A DNA stretch of 64,000 bases from Rhizobacter koreensis (GCF_013366375.1 NZ_JABWMJ010000006.1:186001-250000); one strand, 5' to 3'; counted from the first letter of the stretch, positions 9,457-18,857 are shown. Numbers and translations: made by a program. The notes: generated by a model from the sequence alone, not told the origin.

Positions 9457-9717
9457 TCAGCGCGCCGCGTCGGGCAGCTCGATCTTGACTTCGAGGACCT
9501 CGAAGTTGTCCTGCCGGTCGACGTTGACGCGGATGTCCTCGGGCCGGATCGAGACGTACTTCGAGATCACCGCGACGAGTTCGCGCTGCAGCTGCGGCAG
9601 GTAGTCCGATGCGCCGGGGCGGCCGCTGCGCTCGTGCGCGAGGATGATCTGCAGGCGCTCCTTGGCGAGCGTGGCGGTCTTCTTCTTCTCGCCGAGCAGG
9701 AAGGAAAGGATCGACAT
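9457..9717 (-). CDS. minE: Cell division topological specificity factor MinE
   Basis: Predicted 86 residues, the normal length. It starts [23 protein letters not shown]-like (membrane-targeting helix, then MinD-activating helix) and carries the C-terminal topological domain with [15 protein letters not shown]. MinE stimulates MinD ATPase and drives pole-to-pole oscillation. It starts 3 bp after the minD stop and is the last gene of minC-minD-minE. Confidence 0.97.
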   Translation of the reverse strand: MSILSFLLGEKKKTATLAKERLQIILAHERSGRPGASDYLPQLQRELVAVISKYVSIRPEDIRVNVDRQDNFEVLEVKIELPDAAR

Positions 9718-9720
9718 CGC

Positions 9721-10536
9721 CTACCTCCCGCCGAACAGGCGCTTGAGGAAGCCCGGCTTTTCGGCGTCGACGAAGCGCATCGGGCGCTGCTCGCCAAGGA
9801 AGCGCGCGACCACGTCCTTGTACGCCTCGGCGACGTCGGTGTCCTTGAGGTGCACCGCCGGAATGCCCTGGTTCGACGCGTCGAGCACCTTGTCCGACTC
9901 GGGGATCACGCCGATCAGCGGGGTGCGCAGGATCTCCTGGATGTCGTCGAGCGAGAGCATCTGCCCGCCGGCGACGCGGTTCGGGTTGTAGCGCGTGATG
10001 AGCAGGTGCTCCCTGACCGGGCTCGAGCCCTCGATCGCGCGCTTGGTCTTGGAGCTCAGCATGCCGAGGATGCGGTCGGAGTCGCGCACCGACGAGACCT
10101 CGGGATTGGTGACGATCAGCGCCTCGTCGGCGAAGTGCATCGCCATCAGCGCGCCGGTCTCGATGCCCGCGGGCGAGTCGCACACGATGTACTCGAAGCC
10201 CATGTCGGTGAGCTCCTTGAGCACGCGCTCGACGCCGTCCTGCGTGAGCGCGTCCTTGTCGCGGGTCTGCGAGGCGGCCAGCACGTAGAGGTTGTCGCAC
10301 TGCTTGTCACGGATCAGCGCCTGGTTCAGGTTGGCTTCGCCCTGGATCACGTTGATCAGGTCGTAGACCACGCGGCGCTCGCAACCCATGATGAGGTCGA
10401 GGTTGCGCAGACCCACGTCGAAGTCGATCACCGCGGTCTTGTGGCCGGCCAGCGCGAGGCCGGCCGAGAAGCTGGCGCTGGTCGTCGTCTTGCCGACGCC
10501 GCCCTTGCCGGAAGTCACCACCACGATCTTCGTCAT
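9721..10536 (-). CDS. minD: Septum site-determining ATPase MinD
   Basis: Predicted 271 residues from ATG at 10536. The deviant Walker A KGGVGKTT stands near residues 10-17, after TKIVVVTSG. A CDSPAGIETGAL block forms the second nucleotide motif. The C-terminus, FLKRLFGGR, is the membrane-targeting amphipathic helix. MinD recruits MinC to the membrane and is displaced by MinE. It lies between minC (68 bp) and minE (3 bp). Confidence 0.97.
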   Translation of the reverse strand: MTKIVVVTSGKGGVGKTTTSASFSAGLALAGHKTAVIDFDVGLRNLDLIMGCERRVVYDLINVIQGEANLNQALIRDKQCDNLYVLAASQTRDKDALTQDGVERVLKELTDMGFEYIVCDSPAGIETGALMAMHFADEALIVTNPEVSSVRDSDRILGMLSSKTKRAIEGSSPVREHLLITRYNPNRVAGGQMLSLDDIQEILRTPLIGVIPESDKVLDASNQGIPAVHLKDTDVAEAYKDVVARFLGEQRPMRFVDAEKPGFLKRLFGGR

Positions 10537-10604
10537 TCGCTTGCTGTCCTGGTTTGCTGAAGGGAGCGCGGCCGCGCGTGCTGCGGGCGACGCCGGGCGC
10601 GGGT

Positions 10605-11405
10605 TCAACTCGCGAGCCGCTCGACGCGGATCGCGTTGCCGTCGAGGCGCACCTGCGCCGGCTTGCCGAACACGTCGTCCGGCAGCGCCGCTTCGAGCGT
10701 GCGGTAGGTGCCGGCGATCGACACCAGCTGCGGCTCCATGCAGGTGCTGAAGATGCGGGCCGCGCTGTTGCCGCGCGCCCCGGCGATCGCCCGGCCGCGC
10801 AGCGGCGCGTACACGTGGATGTGGCCGTCGGCGATTACCTCGGCGCCGAAGTTCACCGCGCCCATCACCACGAGGTCGCCGCCGCGCGCGTAGACCTGCT
10901 GGCCCGAGCGCAGCGGGCCGTCGATCACGAGCGTGGTCGCCGGCGCGGCGATCGGCGCGGCCGGCGCGGCGATCGGCGCGGCCGGCGCGGCGACAGGAGG
11001 TGCCTCGATCGGCGCAGCCGCCGCGGCAGCCGGCGCGCTCTCGGGCGTCGCCGTGACGCTGCCGTTCGGTGCCGCGAAGGTCGACGAGTCGCCGAGGCCC
11101 GCATCGAGGGCCGCGCTCATCTGCTCGGGATTGCCGCGCTCGACGCCGACCGCGAGCAGGCGGCGCCGGCGCAGCAGCTCGACCAGTGCGGTGAAGTCGA
11201 TCGGGCCGGCCTCGCCCTGCACCTGCGAGAGGTCGATCACCACCGGATCGTGGTCGAACAGCCCCGGCGTCGCTCCGAAGCGCTCCTCGATCGCGGCGGC
11301 GAGCCGGCCGAGATCGGTGGTCTTGAGGACCAGCGCGATCAGCGTGAGCGTCGCGTTCCTGAGCTCGAAGACGCTGTTGCGGGATTGGCTGGAGACGGCG
11401 GACAT
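10605..11405 (-). CDS. minC: Septum site-determining protein MinC
   Basis: Predicted 266 residues. The N-terminal FtsZ-inhibiting domain covers about residues 1-110. An Ala/Pro-rich linker follows (about 120-165), then the C-terminal beta-helix that binds MinD, with GGDLVVMGAVNFGAEVIADG and HVYAPLRGRA. The linker is longer than in E. coli and carries tandem PIAAPAA units. It is the first gene of the operon. The start MSAVSSQSRNS is well placed. Confidence 0.95.
   Translation of the reverse strand: MSAVSSQSRNSVFELRNATLTLIALVLKTTDLGRLAAAIEERFGATPGLFDHDPVVIDLSQVQGEAGPIDFTALVELLRRRRLLAVGVERGNPEQMSAALDAGLGDSSTFAAPNGSVTATPESAPAAAAAAPIEAPPVAAPAAPIAAPAAPIAAPATTLVIDGPLRSGQQVYARGGDLVVMGAVNFGAEVIADGHIHVYAPLRGRAIAGARGNSAARIFSTCMEPQLVSIAGTYRTLEAALPDDVFGKPAQVRLDGNAIRVERLAS
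10940..10981. repeat. Two 21-bp tandem repeats in the minC linker
   Basis: The unit CCGGCGCGGCGATCGGCGCG plus one base occurs twice in tandem, with a partial third copy after it. It encodes the repeating Ala/Pro/Ile linker of MinC. This is likely replication slippage within a flexible linker. Confidence 0.6.
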
Positions 11406-11595
11406 CGAGGCGGCGCGGCGCGCAAAGCGCTGAGTTTAGCGGCGGCGCGCGGTGGTCCCGACCGCACCGTTGGGCTGCGGCCGGCGCGCTTCAAGGCCCT
11501 GCCGGCGACGCTGGAGCCCCGTGGCATCGGCACCGAGACGCTGCGCTGCCGATATAACCCGGCACCGGCCGCCCGGCCGATGCCAGGAGAACGCG

Positions 11596-11892
11596 ATGCA
11601 ATGCCCCGTCTGCCAGAACGTGACGCTCGTGATGTCGGAACGCCAAGGCATCGAGATCGATTACTGCCCGAACTGCCGCGGCGTCTGGCTCGACCGCGGG
11701 GAGCTCGACAAGATCATCGACAAGTCCGCCGCGCTCGCCGCGCCGGGCGTCGCGAGCGCGGCGAGCGCGGCGTCCGACCCGTACCGACAGCCGCAGCCAT
11801 ACCCGACGCAGCCCGGCCAGCACCCGCAGGGCGGTTACTACAAGAAGAGGAAGCGCGATGGCTTCCTCGGCGACCTGTTCGATTTCGACTGA
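11596..11892 (+). CDS. Small zinc-ribbon protein (zf-TFIIB type)
   Basis: Predicted 98 residues from ATG at 11596, preceded by AGGAGA. The N-terminus has two CxxC knuckles, MQCPVCQN and DYCPNCRGVWLDRGEL; the GVWLD/E-G sequence is the signature of the zf-TFIIB family. The rest is a Gln/Pro/Tyr-rich linker and a basic-to-acidic end KKRKRDGFLGDLFDFD. Many bacteria encode such proteins; their function is unknown. Confidence 0.8.
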   Translation: MQCPVCQNVTLVMSERQGIEIDYCPNCRGVWLDRGELDKIIDKSAALAAPGVASAASAASDPYRQPQPYPTQPGQHPQGGYYKKRKRDGFLGDLFDFD

Positions 11893-11952
11893 GCGCCGGT
11901 CAGACCGCGGCGCGGCCGGCCGATGACGTCGGCGACCAGCGAACGGGCGCGC

Positions 11953-13194
11953 TCAGCGCGTGCGCATCGAACCTTCGTACCAGCGCTTGACGAGCGCGCG
12001 CTCGGCGTCCGTCATCTGCGTCGCGTTGTTGAGCGGCATGGTCTTGAGCACCACGGCCTGCTGGTAGACCAGCTGGGCGTTCGCCTGGATCCGCTCGGGC
12101 GTGTGCAGCTCGACGTTCTTCTGGTGCAGCGTCGCGTTGTGGCAGATCACGCAGCGCTGCTCGATCACCGGCTGCACCTGGGCCAGCGTGACCAGTCCAG
12201 GCGCTGGTGCGACCGCTGCGGCGGCGCCGCTGGCGCCCGCTGCCGGCGCTGCCGGCTCTGCCGACTCGCGGGGCGCGATCGCGAGCCCCACCGCGACGAT
12301 GATCGCGACGCCCACCCCCGCGTACTCCCACGGCACCCGGCGCCCCGCCACCTTGGCCTTGTGGCGCGCGACGAACGCATGGCGGATCAGCGCGCCGGCG
12401 AGCATCAGCGCGACCAGCACCAGCCAATTGTGGCGCGCCTGGTAGAGCCAGCCGTAGTGGTTCGACAGCATCGCCACCAGCACCGGCAGCGTGAAGTAGG
12501 TGTTGTGGACGCTGCGCTGCTTGGCGCGCTGGCCGTGCACCGGGTCGACCGGCTGGCCGGCGCGCAGCTGCGCGACGACCTTGCGCTGGCCGGGAATGAT
12601 CCAGTGCCCGACGTTGGCGGTCATCGCGGTCGCGAGCATGGCGCCGGTCAGCAGGAACGCGGCACGGCCGGCGAACAGGCGGCAGGCCAGCCATGCCGCG
12701 AGCACGACGACCGCGAACACCAGCGCACCGACGATCAGGTCGCCGTGGCGGCGCGGCCCGAACACGCGGCAGATCGCGTCGTAGGCGACCCAGAAACCGA
12801 CCAGGAACACCAGCGAGGTCGCGGCTGCGGCGAAACCCGACCAGTCGTGCACGTTGCGGTCGACCAGGAAGGTGTCGGCGTTGACGAGGTAGAGCACCAC
12901 GAACAGCGCGAACCCGGACATCCAAGTCCAGTAGCTCTCCCAGTAGAACCAGTGCAGGTGCTCCGGCAGCGCCGGCGGCGCGACGACGTACTTCTGCGGG
13001 TTGTAGAAGCCGCCGCCGTGCACCGCCCAGAGCTCGCCGTCGACGCCCTTCGCCCTGAGCGCCGGGTCGGTCGGCGGCTTCAGGCTGAAGTCGAGAAAGA
13101 CGAAGTAGAACGAGGAGCCGATCCACGCGATCGCGACGATCACGTGGGTCCAGCGCAGCAGCAGGTTGGCCCAGTCGAGGACGTACGCGTCCAT
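11953..13194 (-). CDS. puuD: PuuD-type urate hydroxylase with C-terminal cytochrome c domain
   Basis: Predicted 413 residues. The first ~310 are an integral membrane domain (DUF989-like) with about eight hydrophobic spans, starting with HVIVAIAWIGSSFYFVFLD. The C-terminal ~75 residues form a cytochrome c domain: CVICH at about residues 348-352 and a likely distal Met in LKTMPLNN near 386. PuuD oxidises urate to 5-hydroxyisourate and passes electrons to the respiratory chain rather than to O2 like soluble uricase. The 5-hydroxyisourate hydrolase gene sits 35 bp upstream in the same direction and the allantoinase gene is divergent. No soluble uricase was seen. Confidence 0.9.
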   Translation of the reverse strand: MDAYVLDWANLLLRWTHVIVAIAWIGSSFYFVFLDFSLKPPTDPALRAKGVDGELWAVHGGGFYNPQKYVVAPPALPEHLHWFYWESYWTWMSGFALFVVLYLVNADTFLVDRNVHDWSGFAAAATSLVFLVGFWVAYDAICRVFGPRRHGDLIVGALVFAVVVLAAWLACRLFAGRAAFLLTGAMLATAMTANVGHWIIPGQRKVVAQLRAGQPVDPVHGQRAKQRSVHNTYFTLPVLVAMLSNHYGWLYQARHNWLVLVALMLAGALIRHAFVARHKAKVAGRRVPWEYAGVGVAIIVAVGLAIAPRESAEPAAPAAGASGAAAAVAPAPGLVTLAQVQPVIEQRCVICHNATLHQKNVELHTPERIQANAQLVYQQAVVLKTMPLNNATQMTDAERALVKRWYEGSMRTR

Positions 13195-13229
13195 CGGTCA
13201 GCGCGCCGCGGGAAAGTGGCCGGCAGCCA

Positions 13230-13580
13230 TCAGCTGCCGCGGTAGGTCGAGTACGCCCACGGGCTCACGAGAAGCGGCACGTGGTAATGCCCGCCGGCCT
13301 CGGCGATGCCGAACTCGAGCGGTACCCGATCGAGGAACGGCGGGTCGGGCAGTGCGACACCCCGTGCGCGGAAGTAGCCCGCCACGTCGAACACGAGCCG
13401 GTAGCGGCCGGTGCGGAAGGTGGCGCCGTCGAGCAGCGGCGCGTCGGCGCGGCCGTCGGCGTCGAGCGTGAACTCGCGCAGCAGCGCGGGTTCGGCGTCG
13501 ATGCGGAAGAGCGCCACCTGCATGCCGGCGGCCGGCGAGCCGTGCGCGGTATCGAGAACGTGCGTCGTGAGTCGGCCCAT
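13230..13580 (-). CDS. uraH: 5-hydroxyisourate hydrolase (transthyretin-like)
   Basis: Predicted 116 residues from ATG at 13580. It carries the HIUase signatures: N-terminal [17 protein letters not shown] and the C-terminal tetrapeptide YRGS. It opens 5-hydroxyisourate to OHCU, the step after PuuD. It is followed by puuD in the same direction, so the two consecutive steps are co-expressed. No signal peptide. Confidence 0.93.
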   Translation of the reverse strand: MGRLTTHVLDTAHGSPAAGMQVALFRIDAEPALLREFTLDADGRADAPLLDGATFRTGRYRLVFDVAGYFRARGVALPDPPFLDRVPLEFGIAEAGGHYHVPLLVSPWAYSTYRGS

Positions 13581-13628
13581 GCGTGCTGGCGGGTTGGTGG
13601 TTTCATGCGCCGGGACGGCGCGACAAAG

Positions 13629-13636
13629 TGTATACA
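13629..13636. promoter_or_regulatory. TGTATACA palindrome in the uraH/puuE divergent gap
   Basis: The 109-bp gap between divergent uraH and puuE holds the perfect palindrome TGTATACA. It could be a dimeric repressor operator; GntR-family (FCD) sites often have a TGT-N2-ACA core. A related TGTGCACA lies at 18858-18865 upstream of the ABC importer. The core also contains TATA/TATAC sequences that could act as -10 elements in either direction. Confidence 0.35.
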
Positions 13637-13689
13637 GCGCGCATCGCATGCACGCCTGCGCTTTTCGCCCTGCACGTTCCGAGCCACCG

Positions 13690-14640
13690 ATGATGACCTC
13701 CGACTACCCCCGCGACCTGACCGGCTACGCCGGCAAGCCCCCGCACGCGCGCTGGCCGGGGGGCGCACGCATCGCGCTGCAGTTCGTGCTGAACGTCGAG
13801 GAAGGCGGCGAGAACTGCGTGCTGCACGGCGACGAACGCTCCGAGACGTTCCTCTCCGAGATCAGCGGCGCCGAGGCCTATGCCGCGCGGCACCTCTCGA
13901 TGGAGTCGATCTACGAATACGGCTCGCGCGCCGGCGCCTGGCGCATCCTGGACGAGTTCGCGCGGCGGAGCCTGCCGCTCACGGTGTTCGGCGTCGCGAT
14001 GGCGCTCGAGCGCACCCCCGAGCTGACGCGCGCGATCATCAGCGCGGGCCACGAGATCGCCTGCCACGGCTGGCGCTGGATCCACCACCAGCACATGCCG
14101 GAGGCCGAAGAGCGCGTCCACATCGCGACCGCGACCCGCATCATCCGCGAGCTCACCGGCGGCGCGTGGCCGCTCGGCTGGTACACGGGACGCGACAGCC
14201 CCAACACCAAGCGCCTGGTCGCCGACCACGGCGGCTATCTCTACGACAGCGACTACTACGGCGACGACCTGCCGTTCTGGATGCCGGTGACGGCCAGCGA
14301 CGGTCGCACGCTGCAGCGCCTGGTGATCCCGTACACGCTCGACAGCAACGACATGCGGTTCGCGTCGCCGGCCGGCTTCGGCAGCGGCGACGAATTCCTG
14401 CGCTACCTCGTCGACGCATTCGACGTGCTCTACGCCGAGGGCGACCCGGCCGGCATCGACCGCCCCAAGATGCTGTCGATCGGCATGCACGCGCGCATCC
14501 TCGGACGGCCCGGTCGCTTTCGCGCGCTGCAGCGCTTTCTCGACCACGTTCAGCGCCATGACGGCGTGTGGATCTGCCGCCGCATCGACATCGCACGCCA
14601 CTGGTCCGAGCTGCATCCGGCGCCGACCGGCATGGCCTGA
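13690..14640 (+). CDS. puuE: PuuE-type allantoinase (polysaccharide deacetylase fold)
   Basis: Predicted 316 residues from ATG at 13690 (a second ATG follows directly). The sequence matches the cofactor-poor PuuE allantoinase: [21 protein letters not shown] at the start, an NVEEGGE block, [22 protein letters not shown] and [10 protein letters not shown]. It hydrolyses allantoin to allantoate. It is divergent from uraH-puuD and upstream of a Bug receptor and the UraD fusion, and completes urate to allantoate together with UraD. Confidence 0.92.
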   Translation: MMTSDYPRDLTGYAGKPPHARWPGGARIALQFVLNVEEGGENCVLHGDERSETFLSEISGAEAYAARHLSMESIYEYGSRAGAWRILDEFARRSLPLTVFGVAMALERTPELTRAIISAGHEIACHGWRWIHHQHMPEAEERVHIATATRIIRELTGGAWPLGWYTGRDSPNTKRLVADHGGYLYDSDYYGDDLPFWMPVTASDGRTLQRLVIPYTLDSNDMRFASPAGFGSGDEFLRYLVDAFDVLYAEGDPAGIDRPKMLSIGMHARILGRPGRFRALQRFLDHVQRHDGVWICRRIDIARHWSELHPAPTGMA

Positions 14641-14696
14641 GCCTTGCATCGGCGCCCCGTGTTCGAGCCTCTTCCACGCTGCACGAGGACGCTGCC

Positions 14697-15707
14697 ATGA
14701 CCGATCGAGCCGCTGCTCCCGACGTTCTTCCGACGCGCGGCGCCGCGCGACGGCGCCTGTTGCGCTCCCTCGGCGCCGGCGTGGCGGCCGCGTGGGGGCT
14801 GCCGGCGTTCGCCGCGTATCCCGAGAAGCCGATCCGCATCGTCGTCACCTTCGCTGCCGGCGGCGCGAGCGACATCGTGGCCCGCGTCGTCGGCGAGCAG
14901 CTCGGCAAGAAGCTCGGCCAGTCGGTGATCGTCGACAACAAGCCTGGTGCAGGCGGCTCGATCGGCGGCACCAACGTGGTGCAGTCGCCGCCCGACGGCT
15001 ACACCCTGATGCTCTCGAACTCGACGCCCATCTCGATCGGCCCGTTCGCGCTCGACAAGCAGCCCTACGATCCGGTCGCCGACTTCACCCACGTTGCGCT
15101 GATCGGCTCCGCGCCGTGCGTCGTGATGGCCAACCCGCAGGCCGGCATCAACACCATCGTCGACCTCGAGAATGCCGCGCGGCGCGCCGGCTCGCTGCAG
15201 TTCGGCTCGGGCGGCCCGGCGTCGATCGGCCACATCTACGGCGAGCTGATGAGCCGCGCGCTCGGCATCAAGCTCACCCACGTGCCGTACCGCGGCGGCG
15301 CCCCGATGACGACCGACCTGATCTCGGGCGTGGTGCCGGTCGGCATCGACGTGATCACCGCGTTCGTGCCGTTCTTCAGGAACGGCCAGATCAGGCCGCT
15401 CGTCGTGACCTCGCGCGAGCGTTCGCCGCTCGCGCCCGAGGTGCCGACGGTCGCCGAGTTCGGCAAGTCGAGCCTCGTGCTCGACAACTTCTTCGGCCTC
15501 TCCGCACCGCCGCGCCTGCCGTCCGACGTCGTCGCGCGCCTCAACGTCGCGACCAACGAGGTGCTCGCGCAGCCCGACATCCGGCGCCGTCTGCTCGAGC
15601 TCGGCGTGACGATCACGCCCGACTCGCCCGCGGGCTTCGATCGCTTCGTGCGGGCTCAGGTCGGCACCCTCGGGCCGCTGGTGAAGACGATCCGGGTCAC
15701 ACTCTGA
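14697..15707 (+). CDS. Bug/TctC-family periplasmic solute receptor in the purine cluster
   Basis: Predicted 336 residues from ATG at 14697. An Arg-rich signal (RGAARRRLLRSLGAG) ends with cleavage near PAFA; the mature start IRIVVTFAAGGASDIVARVV and VIVDNKPGAGGSIGGTNVV are family marks. No transporter membrane subunits are adjacent. It lies 56 bp after puuE and 28 bp before the UraD fusion, all in one direction, so it probably recognises an ureide, urate-related or carboxylate compound. That ligand is inferred from context only. Confidence 0.85.
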   Translation: MTDRAAAPDVLPTRGAARRRLLRSLGAGVAAAWGLPAFAAYPEKPIRIVVTFAAGGASDIVARVVGEQLGKKLGQSVIVDNKPGAGGSIGGTNVVQSPPDGYTLMLSNSTPISIGPFALDKQPYDPVADFTHVALIGSAPCVVMANPQAGINTIVDLENAARRAGSLQFGSGGPASIGHIYGELMSRALGIKLTHVPYRGGAPMTTDLISGVVPVGIDVITAFVPFFRNGQIRPLVVTSRERSPLAPEVPTVAEFGKSSLVLDNFFGLSAPPRLPSDVVARLNVATNEVLAQPDIRRRLLELGVTITPDSPAGFDRFVRAQVGTLGPLVKTIRVTL

Positions 15708-15735
15708 GGTTTCGACGACGCCCGCTTCGCACCCG

Positions 15736-17541
15736 ATGGCCGATCAACTCTCGCTCGCGCAACTCAACGCCGCGTCGGCCGACACTTTCGCCCAGCTGCT
15801 TCGCGGCACCTACGAGCACTCGCCGTGGATCGTCGAGCGCGCCGCCGCCCGCCGGCCCTTCGCGAGCCTCGCCGCGCTCAAGCGCGCGCTCGTCGAGGTG
15901 GTGCGCGACGCCGGCGCCGAGCAGCAGCTCGCGCTCGTGCGCGCCCACCCCGAGCTCGCCGGCAAGGCGATGGCGGCCGGCACGCTGACCACGGAATCGG
16001 CCAACGAACAGGGCAAGGCGGGCCTGACGGCGTGCACGCCCGACGAGCTGACGAAGATCCGCGAACTGAACGCCGCGTACCGCGCGAAGTTCGGCTTCCC
16101 GTTCATGCTCGCGGTGCGCGGGCCGCGCGGCGACGGCCTCCCGAAGGCGCGGATCATCGCGACCTTCGAGCGGCGCCTCGCCAACCATCCGGACTTCGAG
16201 TTCCGCGAGGCGCTGCGCAACGTGCACCGGGTCGCCGAGCTGCGCCTGGCGGACGCGTTCGGCGCGACGCCCGAGGCCGGCAACCGCATCTGGGACGACG
16301 CCGAGCAGCTCGCCGCGCACAGCGACCCCGGCTTTGCCGAAGCCGGCCAGCTCACGGTCACCTATCTCACCGACGCGCACCGCAAGGTTGCCGCGCAGCT
16401 CGAGCGCTGGATGCGCGAGGCCGGCTTCGACGAGGTGAGCGTCGACGCCGTCGGCAACGTGGTCGGCGTCTACCACGGCAGCGACGCGGGCGCGCCGCGG
16501 CTGCTGACCGGCTCGCACTACGACACCGTCCGCAACGGCGGCAAGTACGACGGCCGGCTCGGCATCCTGCTGCCGCTCGAGGCGGTGCGCGCCCTCGCGC
16601 GGAGCAGCCGGCGCCTCCCGTTCGGGATCGAGCTCGTCGGCTTCGCCGAGGAGGAAGGCCAGCGCTACGCGGCGACCTTTCTCGGCTCCGGCGCGCTCAC
16701 CGGCCACTTCGATCCGGCCTGGCTCGATCAGCGCGACGCCGACGGCGTGACGATGCGCGAGGCGATGCGCGCGGCCGGCCTCCCGGGCACGCGGGAGGCG
16801 ATCGCCGCGCTGCGCCGCGACGCGTCGAAGTACCTCGGCTTCGTCGAGGTGCACATCGAGCAGGGCCCCGTGCTCGCCGACCTCGACCTGCCGCTCGGCG
16901 TCGTGACTTCGATCAACGGCAGCGTGCGATTCGCCGGCGAGGTGATCGGCCAGGCCAGCCACGCCGGCACGACGCCGATGAACGCGCGCCGCGACGCCGC
17001 GGTCGCGGTCGCCGAGCTCGCGCTCTTCCTCGAGCGCCGGGCGAATGCCGACCCGGCGCTCGTCGGCACCATGGGCATCCTCGAGGTGCCGAACGGTTCG
17101 ACCAATGTCGTGCCCGGGCGCTGCCGCTTCACGCTCGACATCCGCGCGACGACCGACCCGGTGCGCGACGCCTGCGTGGCCGACGTGCTGGCCGAGCTGC
17201 AGGCGATCGCCGCCCGCCGCGGCGTCACCGCCCACGTCGAGGAGACGATGCGCGCCGCCGCCGCGCCGTCCGACCCTGGCTGGCAGGCGCGCTGGGAACG
17301 CGCGGTCGGGGCGCTCGGCGTTCCGGTGCACCGCATGCCGAGCGGCGCCGGCCACGACGCGATGAAGCTGCACGCGCTGATGCCGCAGGCGATGCTGTTC
17401 GTGCGCGGCGAGAACGCCGGCATCAGCCACAACCCGCTCGAATCGTCGACCGCCCACGACATGCAGCTCGCCTTCGACGCCTTCATGAACCTGCTCGACG
17501 ATCTCGCCCGCGAACGCGCGGCGAGCGGGAACGCCGCATGA
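15736..17541 (+). CDS. Fusion of OHCU decarboxylase (UraD) and allantoate amidohydrolase-like M20 enzyme
   Basis: Predicted 601 residues with two enzyme halves. Residues 1-165 are UraD: RAHPELAGK (His71), SANEQGKAGL and the FGFPF block near 119-123; this domain decarboxylates OHCU to S-allantoin. From about residue 185 it is a Zn-dependent amidohydrolase of the allantoate/ureidopropionase/carbamoylase group: GSHYDTVRNGGKYDGRLG near 259-275, GFAEEEGQRY, EVHIEQGPVL, SHAGTTPMNARRDA, SGAGHDAMK and SHNPLE. That half probably acts on allantoate. There is no internal stop or frame break, so the fusion is real in this assembly. The downstream M20 gene overlaps by 4 bp. PuuE's product would feed the second half. 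Confidence 0.88.
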   Translation: MADQLSLAQLNAASADTFAQLLRGTYEHSPWIVERAAARRPFASLAALKRALVEVVRDAGAEQQLALVRAHPELAGKAMAAGTLTTESANEQGKAGLTACTPDELTKIRELNAAYRAKFGFPFMLAVRGPRGDGLPKARIIATFERRLANHPDFEFREALRNVHRVAELRLADAFGATPEAGNRIWDDAEQLAAHSDPGFAEAGQLTVTYLTDAHRKVAAQLERWMREAGFDEVSVDAVGNVVGVYHGSDAGAPRLLTGSHYDTVRNGGKYDGRLGILLPLEAVRALARSSRRLPFGIELVGFAEEEGQRYAATFLGSGALTGHFDPAWLDQRDADGVTMREAMRAAGLPGTREAIAALRRDASKYLGFVEVHIEQGPVLADLDLPLGVVTSINGSVRFAGEVIGQASHAGTTPMNARRDAAVAVAELALFLERRANADPALVGTMGILEVPNGSTNVVPGRCRFTLDIRATTDPVRDACVADVLAELQAIAARRGVTAHVEETMRAAAAPSDPGWQARWERAVGALGVPVHRMPSGAGHDAMKLHALMPQAMLFVRGENAGISHNPLESSTAHDMQLAFDAFMNLLDDLARERAASGNAA

Positions 17542-18770
17542 ACGCCTGCGACCGGCTCGACGCGTGGGTCGACGCGGCGTTCGACGACGAGGTCGCGTTC
17601 CTGCAGGCGCTGGTGCGCATCCCGACCGACACGCCGCCCGGCGACAACGCGCCGCACGCGGAGCGCACCGCCGAGCTGCTGCGCGGCTTCGGCCTCGACG
17701 TCGAGGCGCATCCGGTCGACACGCGCGAGGTCGAGGCCGCGGGCCTGCAGTCGATCACCAACCTCGTCGTGCGGCGGCGCTACGGCGACGGCCCGGTGAT
17801 CGCGCTCAACGCGCACGGCGACGTGGTGCCGCCCGGCGACGGCTGGACGCGCGACCCGTACGGCGGCGAGGTGGTCGACGGCAAGCTCTACGGGCGTGCC
17901 GCGGCGGTCAGCAAGAGCGACTTCGCGACCTACACCTTCGCGCTGCGTGCGCTCGAGTCGCTGCACGAGCCGCTCGCCGGCGGCGTCGAGCTGCACTTCA
18001 CGTACGACGAGGAGTTCGGCGGCGAGCTCGGTCCCGGCTGGCTGCTGCGCCACGGCATCGTCCGCCCCGACCTGCTGATCGCGGCCGGGTTCAGCCACCA
18101 GGTGGTGACCGCGCACAACGGGTGCCTGCAGCTCGAGGTGACGCTGCATGGCCGCGCCTCGCACGCCGCGTACCCTTCGACCGGCGTCGACGCGCTGCAG
18201 GCGGCGGTGCAGGTGCTGCAGGCGCTCTACGCCCGGAACGAGGCGTATCGCGCGATCACCTCGCAGGTGCCCGGCATCACGCACCCGTACCTGAACGTCG
18301 GCCGCATCGACGGCGGCACCAACACCAACGTCGTGCCGGGCAAGGTCGTGCTCAGGCTCGACCGCCGCATGATCCCCGAGGAGGACCCGGCGGCCGTCGA
18401 GGCATCGATCCGCGAGGTGATCGCCGGTGCGGTCGCAGGCCAGCCCGAGATCCGTGTCGAGATCCGCCGCCTGCTGCTCGCGCGCGCGCTCGTCCCGCTC
18501 GAAGGGAACAGCGCGCTGGTGAGCGCGCTGCAGCGCCACGCGGCGGCGGTGTTCGGCGAGCCGATCGAGGTCTCGGGAACGCCGCTCTACACCGACGTGC
18601 GGCTCTACGGGGAGGCCGGGATCCCGGCCGCGATCTATGGCGCCGGCCCGCGCACCGTGCTCGAGTCGAACGCGAAGCGCGCCGACGAGCACCTCGTGCT
18701 CGACGACCTGCGCGGCGCGACCAAGGTGATCGCGCGCACCTTGTACGAGCTGCTCGGCGGGCGCGGCTGA
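17538..18770 (+). CDS. M20-family metallo-hydrolase (ArgE/DapE-like), substrate unknown
   Basis: Predicted 410 residues from ATG at 17538, overlapping the previous stop (ATGA). M20 signatures: LNAHGDVVPPGDGW (metal His and Asp), GKLYGRAAAVSKSDF and YDEEFGGELG (catalytic/metal acidic pair), with a SHAAYPSTGVDAL dimerisation-lid region. It differs from the allantoate-type M20 half just upstream. Members remove acyl, carbamoyl or amino-acid groups. Coupling to the UraD fusion suggests a ureide or N-carbamoyl intermediate, for example ureidoglycolate-level chemistry, but that is inference. Confidence 0.75.
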   Translation: MNACDRLDAWVDAAFDDEVAFLQALVRIPTDTPPGDNAPHAERTAELLRGFGLDVEAHPVDTREVEAAGLQSITNLVVRRRYGDGPVIALNAHGDVVPPGDGWTRDPYGGEVVDGKLYGRAAAVSKSDFATYTFALRALESLHEPLAGGVELHFTYDEEFGGELGPGWLLRHGIVRPDLLIAAGFSHQVVTAHNGCLQLEVTLHGRASHAAYPSTGVDALQAAVQVLQALYARNEAYRAITSQVPGITHPYLNVGRIDGGTNTNVVPGKVVLRLDRRMIPEEDPAAVEASIREVIAGAVAGQPEIRVEIRRLLLARALVPLEGNSALVSALQRHAAAVFGEPIEVSGTPLYTDVRLYGEAGIPAAIYGAGPRTVLESNAKRADEHLVLDDLRGATKVIARTLYELLGGRG

Positions 18771-18857
18771 GGCAGCGTCGACGGCACGCGGCCGCACGGC
18801 CGCTCGCGATCAGCCCGTCGCACGCTCGTCAGTCCTCGCAAACCCGCATCCGGAAGG

